A stretch of DNA of 8,307 bases from an uncultured Lachnospiraceae bacterium (lineage in GTDB: Bacteria > Bacillota > Clostridia > Lachnospirales > Lachnospiraceae): the NCBI GenBank assembly GCA_910585625.1, contig CAJUFQ010000057.1, positions 1 through 8,307 of the forward strand, in the 5' to 3' direction. The notes under the pieces are model-generated. The model saw only the letters and a program-made list of their open reading frames with translations. It was not told the DNA's origin and made no database searches. Made by a program: the position numbers and the translations under genes. Numbering within the stretch: position 1 is the stretch's first letter; every line of letters starts with the position of its first letter. Positions 6,101-8,307 of the stretch are shown piece after piece.

Positions 6101-8098
6101 TCCATTCATTATCTGACCGAAAAGCTGGGCAGTCTTGTGCCGAATGCAGAATACCGCATAAACAACATTTCTTACAGGGCGGACAAGGACGGCTTAATTC
6201 CCATCCCTGAACAGTGGCTTGGTACGACGCTAAGCATTGTGAAAAAAGGAAATGGCAAAGAGACTACGGACAGCGAAGTGCAGAGTCTTAATATACCGGG
6301 CAGACCGCAGAAACCGACGCCTGCAGGCGTAGATGTGAATGTGCCGGGCGGAAAAGGAAAACTGACAGGGCTGAGTGCAGGTACAGATTATGAAGTATCT
6401 ATGGACAACGGCAGGACATGGGAAGCCAAAACTGCGGACGGAAGAGGACAGATTACAGATCTTGCTCCCGGAAGCTATGTTGTGCGCGTAAAAGCCGGAG
6501 TGTCTAATTTTGCTAGCAAAAACAGCGATGCAGCAAAGATTGGCGCTTACCAGATTAAAGTGACTTTCCGGGCAAACGGGGAAGAGTACAGGGTTATTTC
6601 GGTAGATTATGGCGGGTCTTTATCACCAATTCCTGCCGTACCGCCAAAGAAAGACGCCGGGAATCAGATTTTTGCAGGCGAATGGTGCGCGGACGAGCAG
6701 GGAAACAGCCCTGCAGTGTTTACGAATATCATTACAGATATGACAGTTTATGCTTTTTACAGTACAGGGTATACTGTTACGTTACAATCCGGCATAGGTT
6801 ATACGCTGGCGGCGCAGCCGGGAAGTGTAAGCCCTGTCAAAGAAGGCGGAAGCTTCCGCTTTGGCGTTACCATCAGCAGCGGTTATGAGAAGACGGACAG
6901 CTTTGCGGTTAGCGTCAATGGGCAAACAATCATGCCTGCGGCGGACGGTGTCTACACCATTGCGAATATTATGGAAAATAAAGTGGTAACGGTGGACGGC
7001 GTGCAGAAAAGAAAGGCGGCGGATGATTCGGACCGGGACGAAGATGAAAAGTCTGATGGGCAAACAGAAAATGGCGGAGGTTCAGGCGATGGCACAGACC
7101 TGGGTGGCAGCACGAATCCGGACAGCGGTGCAGTGCCCGGCGGCAGTACGAATCCGGGCAGTGGTAAAGCGCCTGTCGGCAGCACGAATCCGGGCAACGG
7201 TGAAGCGCTTGTCGGCAGCACGAACCCGGATGGTGGTAAAGCGCCTGTCGGCAGCGCGAACCTGAACAGCGGTATAGCTTCCGATGGCGGCAAAACTGCG
7301 GACAACAGTGGTAATCCTGTGGAAGAGGCAGATTTGCACGACGATACAAAGCCTGATGGAGAGAAAAAACTGATAGAACCTGTGGCTGTCGGAAAAACAC
7401 AAAAGACTGTGACGATACCTTTGGATGAAGGTATGGTAATCGTTACCGTCAATAATATGGATGAGGCGCTGTGTACGGCTCAGGTGGCGGATGCCATGGC
7501 AGTGGTGAATGCGGTTTTGTCAGAACAGCAGATTGCACAGGTGTCACAGGGTGAGACCGTTGAAATTCGTATTGATGTGAAGCGAATCGATGAAGCGGTA
7601 TCTCAGACAGAACACGAGCTTGCCGAACAGGGTGTGGAGGAGTTGCGCAGACGCATTCCCAATTTGGAAATCGGTATGTATGTGGATATCTCCATGTTTG
7701 TGCGAGTCGGAGAAAGTGAATGGAACGCGGTCAATGAAACAGGGGAAGCGATTGATATTATTATCGACGTGCCGGAGGAATTACAGGACTATGTCGCAGA
7801 CTTCTATATTGTCCGTATTCATGAGGGGGCGTTTACGCTGCTTGAGGATCTGGACGATAAGGCAGAGACAATCACCATTCAGACATCGATGTTTTCGGTC
7901 TACGCGATTGCTTATGCCGCAAAGGATGGATCATCGACGGATGGCAAATGCGGTTTGTGCCATATCTGTCCGACCTTCCTTGGAATCTGCTGCTTTATCT
8001 GGTTAGCAGTCATCGTGGTGGCTGTCATGACTGTGATTCTGCTTCTTCGCAGGAGAAAAAAGAAAGAGGAGAACAAAAAGAGCGGCGGGGAAGTGTAA
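2..8098 (+). CDS. Giant multi-domain membrane-anchored surface protein (adhesin-like), 5'-truncated by the window edge
   Basis: The frame is open from the first complete codon (position 2) to TAA at 8096-8098, so at least 2,698 residues are visible and the N-terminus with its expected signal peptide is missing. A TTG at 68 is not a credible start: it sits inside an Ig-like module whose conserved TWES...YD...G.Y.FTP pattern begins upstream, and no Shine-Dalgarno sequence precedes it. The protein is a chain of beta-sandwich modules (Ig-like, FN3-like, Calx-beta-like and three InlB/Listeria-Bacteroides-like repeats), then a repeat-bearing stalk, a membrane-proximal domain, a CxxCxxCP motif, one transmembrane helix (about residues 2659-2682) and an RRRKKK tail. 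Modules of these kinds are typical of extracellular adhesion proteins of Gram-positive gut bacteria. No LPXTG motif and no hydrolase or protease signature was seen. The predicted place is the outer face of the cytoplasmic membrane, spanning the wall. Adhesion or host/glycan binding is inferred; no ligand can be named. The reading frame shows no interruption. Confidence 0.95.
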   Translation: MTWESSPSYDSETAGEYVFTPVLPEGYVLSEDVTLPQITVTVEASEEFQAVTVAGELLAKILSDYFDGLLEDEIYDAILAMDEDTRLSLTADYEAMLAAMTQEDAADERLQIIVSEIERGIADAVAKMPVKAPVFLKARTDAPRSSGSIPLRRISGDGNAFVYHSFKETKSFTAGETYAFLNGIYGYEDAVSVLGSGAILKATTIENGSYNYIRYRYGESATVKKYVNVITSGKDFDRCVIGGLYQVPDSGTPTEYRYFCGFGGARNCGPYYAYTYVKESLTAADVSASLNDIEKQGSTDPMDYTVSVAFGGNRSMTLDAGSYTVQIPDPDSDEIIIIVSDSEGNNINTKFRIPLVVNYDGNGTGVSNLPKIQPAWTGESVTISSMTPIRSGYSFVNWKEAQKGTTYTKGQRIASFGSTSLLLKAQWKDTQAPDFTYSKSQVMIRATADEVKQAVEESLVITDNEPVSECTVTVTGPANITRTIGDKDVTVTVRDKAGNTTTKTVKVEVISLSLLIDTPEFTESTKTLSAVLASPGGDTITETGFVWGIMSSPSMTLNNGKKTTTSPVTEANGEISVAVDNIQKGVNYYARAYAVAGGVTYYSNEIIFGIGTPKYGSFTIEHKNGPRFTVTRSGGSEGEQKVYYRTVNGSAVGGTHFTHQASSLTFAAGETSKTFTVSEYTANWAYTGKPATAYTNANRIYSVELYRVTGGGTLGDMVRASRTMRAESGYKVDRNVYTTEKSIVNVAEVNTTYGQRIADTTGGQGGTKENVSFLTNRYNEINYNTSTSFTSYYKDANEVKYLKNTASGWYYRYDLYAYEYEDGYEHVYMGTKALADTNYSLSATDAAVSGVSGQLWACNFLQGQKDAALHYYFPDTRTGGGEGGGYPLNSNGRAYAYNGKTYVDLKVDDTCYVYFGATGADKDIWYVDGLTSYAVVHDKNEPKMVAVAPMAGGLYKAGDTFTVSLIFDEIVDSANSSLSSVNVETTWGEARYTGGADTNVLYFTGSVKAGASGTLNVTKVNNAGNIKDMCNTNGTACPGGSGNTTASANTAQSNFTLTSKGVANGIGTVNIAVNDNKANTNSLRYVWSDSTTMPVTGWVDTSSSELTAAKGTSGLSVSVRKEPGSGSSNGKWYLHVIGTYDTTGATTYKYAEVDFGTPQSPTAPAAPAPTLAVSANNSVWATSRNINLTTTNASGGTLQYRKAGTSSWKTLSVSSPAVTVTENGWYTFQLSSKNKEYIITKDIQVEKIDRNNPTGAVGARLESGTNQTTKAGVYTKITLPVTFSDSQSGVKSVQYAWTNTTGTPATSAWKSLTASQVQAGKAELSYTASESTETTKYLHIKVTDQVNHTYTAKSAGYTVISQAAINSHAPKITLTGAPTTWTNDMATLEWSLTDYAGKNYEVILPDGKKAKTNANSGETWALRNGTYTVKVRDLDYGGENTATVNVQYIDTTAPVVNVSGVSDSWQGSNQIVTFSANDSQSGVGKKYIKIVTSNEEIPTEGLTELTSSNTVSVNGNGVWYVYYKYYDQAGDDSVGRESNKTEGFAGPIRIDTAEPVLTATYKTVGVPKNEGLPVSVKATYGMSGGNVKVNSEEIAALTAEPGDADGEINRETDYKVMEKGTYRFDLTSGSGKTVAKSLTVYEAVFVSGTEAAAASQLAAANATLVKPDDPQRAGYAFKGWYTAESGGSEWDFDTDQVTADLTLYAQWRDETGPDAPVLQKNIVLPTGWTNAQKTIPLTLHDGVGVEQLWVSIDGGKYQKVDDFTGSVGDAPCHYEYKEVAEGAHTYRFKAVDAAGNESPESKEFKVMLDNTKPVIGTLTYENKEANLWQYIIGKKSMIIHVPVEETGSGVKQISYTMTPEDAGGNPDSSKTRTKTASVANGEAQITFAENFKGTITITCADTAGNAADSVTVDASQGAKGVIVEDHAPDITTDLRENSYYDDVPAVQVKVKDDTSQTVTAGIANVTYRVGSDVERKITVDTSVLKTEVSFTIPADEIPKGITTIRITAIDNAGNEASRNVTVRVKGQEATPTASIHYLTEKLGSLVPNAEYRINNISYRADKDGLIPIPEQWLGTTLSIVKKGNGKETTDSEVQSLNIPGRPQKPTPAGVDVNVPGGKGKLTGLSAGTDYEVSMDNGRTWEAKTADGRGQITDLAPGSYVVRVKAGVSNFASKNSDAAKIGAYQIKVTFRANGEEYRVISVDYGGSLSPIPAVPPKKDAGNQIFAGEWCADEQGNSPAVFTNIITDMTVYAFYSTGYTVTLQSGIGYTLAAQPGSVSPVKEGGSFRFGVTISSGYEKTDSFAVSVNGQTIMPAADGVYTIANIMENKVVTVDGVQKRKAADDSDRDEDEKSDGQTENGGGSGDGTDLGGSTNPDSGAVPGGSTNPGSGKAPVGSTNPGNGEALVGSTNPDGGKAPVGSANLNSGIASDGGKTADNSGNPVEEADLHDDTKPDGEKKLIEPVAVGKTQKTVTIPLDEGMVIVTVNNMDEALCTAQVADAMAVVNAVLSEQQIAQVSQGETVEIRIDVKRIDEAVSQTEHELAEQGVEELRRRIPNLEIGMYVDISMFVRVGESEWNAVNETGEAIDIIIDVPEELQDYVADFYIVRIHEGAFTLLEDLDDKAETITIQTSMFSVYAIAYAAKDGSSTDGKCGLCHICPTFLGICCFIWLAVIVVAVMTVILLLRRRKKKEENKKSGGEV
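131..454 (+). other. Acidic alpha-helical segment of the surface protein
   Basis: Residues about 44-151 are rich in Glu, Asp, Ala and Leu with almost no glycine, and contain heptad-like stretches (for example LLAKILSDYF and IIVSEIERGIADAV). They are therefore predicted to be helical, unlike the beta-rich remainder of the protein. The segment ends in a basic, Pro/Ser-containing linker near residues 139-153. No family was recognised. It could be a spacer, a dimerisation helix bundle or part of the following domain. Confidence 0.5.
461..1060 (+). other. Unrecognised Gly/Tyr-rich beta region with three cysteines
   Basis: Residues about 154-353 alternate polar and hydrophobic positions as in beta-strands and are rich in Tyr and Gly (for example YNYIRYRYG and CGPYYAYTYV). 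Three cysteines lie at codons 716, 779 and 803 and could form a disulfide. The last third (about 900-1060) reads like a separate Ig-like module ending in a negatively charged DPDSDE turn. No named family is recognised. As the first large globular region seen, it is a candidate ligand-binding domain, but this is inference. Confidence 0.45.
1061..1282 (+). other. InlB B-type (Listeria-Bacteroides) repeat 1
   Basis: Residues about 354-427 show the hallmarks of the InlB B-repeat/Flg_new family: an opening VVNYDGNGTG strand, an internal P.RSGYSFVNWKE (equivalent to the usual P-x-R-x-GY-x-F-x-GW), and a closing LLLKAQW. The family forms small beta-grasp-like modules in surface proteins of Gram-positive bacteria and Bacteroidetes and usually acts as spacer or adhesion modules. 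Confidence 0.85.
1283..1531 (+). other. Ig-like/HYR-type module
   Basis: Residues about 428-510 begin with DTQAPDF, contain a dipeptide-rich TVTVTGP strand, and end in DVTVTVRDKAGNTTTKTVKVEV. The D-x-AGN-x-T turn followed by a V-x-V-x-V strand is characteristic of bacterial Ig-like and HYR modules. The segment DEVKQAVEESLVITDNEP between the first strands is partly helical. Confidence 0.65.
1532..1840 (+). other. Fibronectin type III-like module
   Basis: Residues about 511-613 contain ETGFVWG, a later short hydrophobic strand, and GVNYYARAYAVAGGVTYYS before an IIFG strand. The combination of a Gly-Phe-Val-Trp-Gly strand with a Y-x-ARAYA strand near the end is the usual look of FN3-like modules in bacterial surface proteins. 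Confidence 0.65.
1841..2182 (+). other. Calx-beta-like module
   Basis: Residues about 614-727 carry RFTVTRSGGSEGEQKVYYRT, then NGSAVGGTHF, then LTFAAGETSKTFTV. This follows the Calx-beta pattern: V-x-R-x-G motif, a strand of alternating residues, a G-T-x-Y/F 'DY/HF' turn and a closing F-x-x-G-E-x-x-K-x-F-x-V strand. In Calx-beta domains acidic residues in the loops bind calcium. Whether they are all kept here cannot be judged from sequence alone. The tail (2041-2182) is longer than a minimal Calx-beta domain. Confidence 0.75.
2183..2821 (+). other. Unrecognised aromatic-rich region (possible binding domain)
   Basis: Residues about 728-940 are unusually rich in Tyr, Trp, Asn and Gly, for example ASGWYYRYDLYAYEYEDGY and KDIWYVDGLTSYAVV, with two cysteines (in LWACNF and DTCYVYF) and a glycine run near 2635-2655 that looks like a loop. 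The size (about 210 residues) and strand-like alternation would suit a lectin- or carbohydrate-binding-type beta-sandwich, but no family motif is recognised, so the role is unassigned. Confidence 0.45.
2822..3181 (+). other. Bacterial Ig-like module, 'PxGGxYKAGDTFxVSLxFDE' type
   Basis: Residues from about 941 start with PKMVAVAPMAGGLYKAGDTF and continue with a FDEIVD strand. Bacterial Ig-like (SwmA/Big-type) modules usually open this way, with a Gly-x-Tyr-x-x-Gly-Asp turn and F-D/S-E. The end carries MCNTNGTAC (Cys codons 3089 and 3110), a close pair that may form a disulfide in a loop, followed by a Gly/Ser/Asn/Thr linker. Confidence 0.65.
3182..3508 (+). other. Ig-like module 'LRYVWSDS...WYLHV' and Pro/Ala linker
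   Basis: The module shows the pattern V.I.V.D followed by SLRYVWSDS, a Pro-containing loop, a GW residue pair and then GKWYLHVIGTYD. It is followed by an 11-residue Pro/Ala linker (QSPTAPAAPAP, 3476-3508). The same pattern returns in diverged form at 3758-4081, suggesting an old internal duplication. Confidence 0.6.
3509..3757 (+). other. Ig-like module
   Basis: The segment starts with PTLAVSANNSVWATSRNI, has a GGTLQYRKAGTSSWK strand pair and a NGWYTFQLSSKNK strand, and closes with VEKIDRNNP. It resembles the Ig-like modules of Clostridia surface proteins in which a Y-R-x-x-G-T-x-x-W strand pair precedes the N-G-x-Y-T-F strand and an 'I-D-x-x-x-P' linker joins the next module. Confidence 0.55.
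3758..4105 (+). other. Ig-like module 'VQYAWTNT...KYLHIKVTD'
   Basis: A second, diverged copy of the module at 3182-3508. It contains LPVTFSDSQSGVKSVQYAW, a TPATSAWKSL loop, and TKYLHIKVTDQVNH. The S-G-V-x-S-V-x-Y-x-W strand and the K/W-Y-L-H strand are shared with the earlier copy. The loops differ in length and sequence, so recent gene conversion is unlikely. Confidence 0.6.
4106..4357 (+). other. Ig-like module
   Basis: The segment starts with APKITLTGAPTTWTND, includes ALRNGTYTVKVRDLDYGG and ends with VQYIDTTAP. The W-T-N-D strand, N-G-T-Y-T-V-x-V-x-D strand and I-D-T-T-A-P linker are the usual marks of tandem bacterial Ig-like modules. Confidence 0.6.
4358..4660 (+). other. Ig-like module
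   Basis: It opens with APVVNVSGVSDSWQGSNQIV, contains ANDSQSGVG and GVWYVYYKYYDQAGD, and ends in IRIDTAEP. The arrangement matches the preceding module and the two SGV-type modules, with unusual tyrosine enrichment in the G-V-W-Y-V-Y-Y strand. Confidence 0.55.
4661..4924 (+). other. Small beta module before InlB repeat 2
   Basis: Residues starting EPVLTATYKTVGVP and ending with KGTYRFDLTSGSGKTVAKSL form one short Ig-like or related beta module. The G-T-Y-x-F-x-L-x-S-G-S-G strand pair is seen in other surface proteins, but the family is not assigned. Confidence 0.45.
4925..5122 (+). other. InlB B-type (Listeria-Bacteroides) repeat 2
   Basis: The second half is canonical for the family: KPDDPQRAGYAFKGWYTAES, then W-D-F-D-T-D-Q-V-T-A-D and LTLYAQW. 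This matches the usual P-x-R-x-GY-x-F-x-GWY ... W-D-F-x-T-x-V-T-x-D-x-T-L-Y-A-x-W. The first half is atypical, with an alanine-rich stretch (AAAASQLAAANA) in place of the usual Y-x-x-N-G-G strand. Confidence 0.9.
5123..5440 (+). other. Ig-like module 'YRFKAVDAAGNESPES'
   Basis: The module opens with a Pro-rich linker, has LPTGWTNAQKTIPLTL, then DGGKYQKV, and AHTYRFKAVDAAGNESPESK. The V-D-A-A-G-N-E-S-P turn is the strongest hallmark of bacterial Ig-like modules. It ends in the LDNTKP linker typical of joined modules of this type. Confidence 0.75.
5441..5779 (+). other. Ig-like module with 'IGKK...SGVKQISYTMTPE' pattern
   Basis: Residues contain IIGKKSMIIHVPVEETGSGV, KQISYTMTPEDAGG and FKGTITITCADTAGNAAD, then a GVIVEDHAP linker. 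I remember this arrangement as a recurrent Ig-like module of Lachnospiraceae and Clostridium surface proteins, where the GVIVED-x-AP linker marks its end. Confidence 0.7.
5780..6082 (+). other. Ig-like module
   Basis: It starts with APDITTDLRENSYYDDVPAV, has VQVKVKDDTSQTVTAGIANV, and ends with TIRITAIDNAGNEASRNVTV. The I-D-N-A-G-N-E-A turn and terminal alternating strand identify it as another Ig-like module in the tandem chain. Confidence 0.7.
6083..6322 (+). other. Recurrent Clostridia surface module ('YLTEKLGSLVPNAEYRIN' type)
   Basis: The segment has IHYLTEKLGSLVPNAEYRIN, DKDGLIPIPEQWLGTTLSIV, KKGNG, and ends with LNIPGRPQKPTP. This matches a recurrent module of Clostridia surface proteins in which an EKL-x-x-L-x-P strand and an I-P-I-x-x-x-W-x-G-x-T-L-S-I-V-K-K-G-N-G strand are followed by a S-x-x-x-x-I-P-x-R-P-x-x-P linker. 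Confidence 0.6.
6323..6550 (+). other. Short beta module ('MDNGRTW...LAPGSYVVRVKA')
   Basis: It carries GKLTGLSAGTDYEVSMDNGR, then TW, and ITDLAPGSYVVRVKAGVSNF. The Y-E-V-S-x-D-N-G-x-T-W and L-x-P-G-x-Y-x-V-R-V-K-A motifs regularly follow the preceding module type in Clostridia surface proteins, which supports the boundary placed here. Confidence 0.6.
6551..6766 (+). other. InlB-like module 3 (divergent)
   Basis: IKVTFRANGEEYRVISVDYG opens the module, then LSPIPAVPPK, F-A-G-E-W-C, and AVFTNIITDMTVYAFYS closes it. The order of strands (V-T-F, Y-G, P-x-P-x-K, G-x-W, V-x-A-x-Y) follows the InlB/Listeria-Bacteroides type but is divergent, with an unusual Cys next to the conserved Trp. Confidence 0.6.
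6767..7006 (+). other. C-terminal beta module before the stalk
   Basis: The segment GYTVTLQSGIGYTL, then PGSVSPVKEGGSFRFGVTIS, SGYEKTDSFAVSVNG, and GVYTIANIMENKVVTVDGVQ forms one beta module. The S-P-V-x-x-G-G-S-x-x-F-x-x-x-I-x-x-G-Y-x-K-T order is recurrent in Clostridia surface proteins directly after InlB-like modules. No function is known to me. Confidence 0.6.
7007..7405 (+). other. Acidic and Gly/Ser/Pro-rich stalk
   Basis: Directly after the last beta module the sequence becomes low in complexity: an acidic patch with basic residues (DDSDRDEDEKSD), a glycine-rich stretch, the 12-residue repeat array (7106-7285) and a second acidic stretch (EEADLHDDTKPDGEKK). Such a region is probably disordered or extended and would lift the globular chain through the cell wall. 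This is the usual place for a wall-spanning stalk in anchored surface proteins. Confidence 0.75.
7106..7285 (+). repeat. Tandem 36-bp (12-residue) repeat, five imperfect copies
   Basis: Five units of exactly 36 bp lie at 7106-7141, 7142-7177, 7178-7213, 7214-7249 and 7250-7285. They encode GSTNPDSGAVPG, GSTNPGSGKAPV, GSTNPGNGEALV, GSTNPDGGKAPV and GSANLNSGIASD. The first four share the GSTNP core; the fifth is decayed. Period in-frame with the gene keeps the reading frame, so unit number could change without breaking the protein. It lies within the stalk. Confidence 0.95.
7406..7930 (+). other. Membrane-proximal mixed alpha/beta domain
   Basis: Residues about 2469-2643 begin with TVTIPLDEGMVIVTVNNMDE, then ALCTAQVADAMAVVNAVLSE (helical), GETVEIRIDVKRIDEAVSQT (strand then helix), IGMYVDISMFVRVGESEWNA, and FYIVRIHEGAFTLLEDLDD, ending in FSVYAIAYA. 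The last part follows the pattern 'F-Y-x-x-R-x-H-x-G ... T-x-F/M-S-x-Y-A-I-A-Y' that often precedes the membrane anchor in Clostridia surface proteins. No function is known to me; it may be a folding cap or membrane-proximal support. Confidence 0.7.
7949..8095 (+). other. CxxCxxCP motif, transmembrane helix and basic cytoplasmic tail
   Basis: Codons 7949, 7958 and 7967 are Cys in the pattern CGLCHICP, immediately followed by TFLGICCFIWLA, so two more Cys (codons 7988 and 7991) lie at the start of the hydrophobic stretch. About 24 hydrophobic residues (7976-8047) form one transmembrane helix; RRRKKKEENKK follows as a cytoplasmic stop-transfer tail. There is no LPXTG, so sortase anchoring is not supported. 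By the positive-inside rule, the main protein faces outside and the three first Cys are next to the outer membrane surface. Confidence 0.9.
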
Positions 8099-8143
8099 GA
8101 AACAGAAAAGATAATAAAACACCATAGAAAAAAGTGATGATAC

Positions 8144-8177
8144 AAAACAGGAAGGGCAGAGATGTTCTTCCTGTTTT
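8144..8177 (+). terminator. Hairpin, probable Rho-independent terminator of the large gene
   Basis: Left arm 8144-8158 pairs with right arm 8163-8177 over 15 base pairs, the first 11 perfect Watson-Crick, closed by a GAGA (GNRA-type) loop at 8159-8162. Two pairs near the loop (8155/8166 and 8156/8165) are G-U wobbles in the + strand RNA and become A-C mismatches in the - strand, so the structure is better on the + strand. The right arm ends in TTTT, then ATGT, so the U-tract is short and comes from the stem itself, with AAAA opposite. It lies 45 bases after the stop codon. Confidence 0.7.
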
Positions 8178-8204
8178 ATGTGGAAGCAAAGGGTTTGCGG
8201 GGAA

Positions 8205-8208
8205 AGGA
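8205..8208 (+). promoter_or_regulatory. Ribosome binding site of the downstream gene
   Basis: AGGA within GGAAAGGATA lies six bases before the ATG at 8215, a suitable spacing for a Gram-positive Shine-Dalgarno sequence. It supports 8215 as the start of the next gene. Confidence 0.55.
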
Positions 8209-8214
8209 TAGGTC

Positions 8215-8307
8215 ATGGCAACGCCGAAAGAGGCCTGGAAGCCCCTGGAAGAGGCCCCTGAATTGCAAAGCGAGATTCCCGCCCAAGGGGGAAAGTACGA
8301 TACAAAC
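8215..8307 (+). CDS. Start of an unrecognised protein, cut by the right edge
   Basis: ATG at 8215 follows AGGA with a 6-base spacer, and 31 codons are open to the window end. The visible peptide starts MATPKEAWKPLEEAPELQ and is rich in Pro, Glu and Lys, with no signal peptide or membrane segment in the visible part. The family is not recognised. The start lies 37 bases after the hairpin. A competing + frame from ATG 8162 is also open to the edge, but its translation is strongly Arg/Pro-rich and looks like a shifted reading of the same bases. With so few codons the call stays tentative. Confidence 0.45.
   Translation, partial: MATPKEAWKPLEEAPELQSEIPAQGGKYDTN

Larger units (their letters stand above)
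8099..8214 (+). other. Intergenic region between the large gene and the downstream partial gene
   Basis: This 116-bp stretch is A-rich at its left end (8099-8147), holds the strong hairpin at 8144-8177, a small inverted repeat GCAAA-GGG-TTTGC (8186-8198) and the AGGA ribosome binding site at 8205-8208. A GATAAT at 8110-8115 resembles a -10 box but has no recognisable -35 box at the right distance. No convincing promoter was found, so transcription of the downstream gene may come by read-through or from a promoter not visible to me. Confidence 0.6.

Noticed and set aside
7106..7285. CRISPR-like array
   Set aside because: The units are contiguous, without spacers, in frame with the gene, and encode a repeated peptide; it is a coding tandem repeat.
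6952..7452. Antisense open frames over the stalk repeats with repeated Pro/Leu-rich peptides
   Set aside because: Their repeat pattern is only the reverse complement of the 36-bp tandem array. Several frames are open for the same reason, and no ribosome binding site or family resemblance supports them.
7590..8006. Open + frame of 138 residues overlapping the membrane-proximal domain
   Set aside because: It overlaps the large gene in another frame and its translation is Arg/Ser-rich without domain features.
7949..8095. LPXTG-type sortase signal
   Set aside because: The order of motif, hydrophobic helix and basic tail is similar, but no LPXTG or related motif precedes the helix; CGLCHICP stands in its place.
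8110..8115. GATAAT as a -10 promoter box for the downstream gene
   Set aside because: One mismatch to the consensus, but no -35 element at about 17 bases upstream, and it lies before the hairpin terminator in an A-rich stretch where such matches arise by chance.
8137..8211. Small + frame of 24 codons from ATG 8137 to TAG 8209-8211 covering the hairpin
   Set aside because: There is no good Shine-Dalgarno sequence and the peptide is just the translation of the hairpin arms. A leader peptide is possible but unsupported.
8162..8307. Competing + frame from ATG 8162, open to the right edge
   Set aside because: It has a purine-rich AGGAAGG upstream, but this and the ATG are buried in the hairpin. 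The peptide becomes strongly Arg/Lys/Pro-rich after the first ten residues, and the frame from ATG 8215 looks more protein-like.

Overview
The window is almost entirely one very large coding region on the + strand. It is already open at the left edge and runs to a TAA at 8096-8098, giving at least 2,698 residues; the true start lies outside the window. It encodes a secreted, membrane-anchored mosaic surface protein built from a long string of small beta-sandwich modules (Ig-like, FN3-like, Calx-beta-like, InlB/Listeria-Bacteroides-type repeats). These are followed by an acidic and then Gly/Ser/Pro-rich stalk with a 12-residue tandem repeat, a membrane-proximal domain, a cysteine-rich CxxCxxCP motif, one transmembrane helix and an Arg/Lys-rich cytoplasmic tail. 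No catalytic motif and no LPXTG sorting signal were seen.

The module vocabulary, the C-terminal anchor style, the roughly balanced base composition and the AGGA-type ribosome binding site point to a Gram-positive gut anaerobe, most likely a Lachnospiraceae-type member of the Bacillota (Clostridia). This is inferred from remembered family resemblance; no search was run.

Layout: 2-130 tail of an Ig-like module; 131-454 acidic helical segment; 461-1060 unrecognised beta-rich region; 1061-1282 InlB-type repeat 1; 1283-1840 HYR/Ig-like and FN3-like modules; 1841-2182 Calx-beta-like; 2183-2821 unrecognised Tyr/Trp-rich region; 2822-4924 a chain of Ig-like modules; 4925-5122 InlB-type repeat 2; 5123-6550 more Ig-like modules; 6551-6766 InlB-like module 3; 6767-7006 a further beta module; 7007-7405 stalk; 7406-7930 membrane-proximal domain; 7949-8095 Cys motif, membrane helix and tail.

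Downstream, 8099-8214 is a short intergenic stretch holding a strong 15-bp hairpin with a GAGA loop, probably the terminator of the large gene. A second gene may begin at ATG 8215 behind an AGGA ribosome binding site and runs off the right edge; its product is not recognised. No tRNA, rRNA, CRISPR array, insertion sequence or phage gene was seen. The large protein most plausibly works in adhesion or surface interaction, but nothing in the window identifies its ligand.
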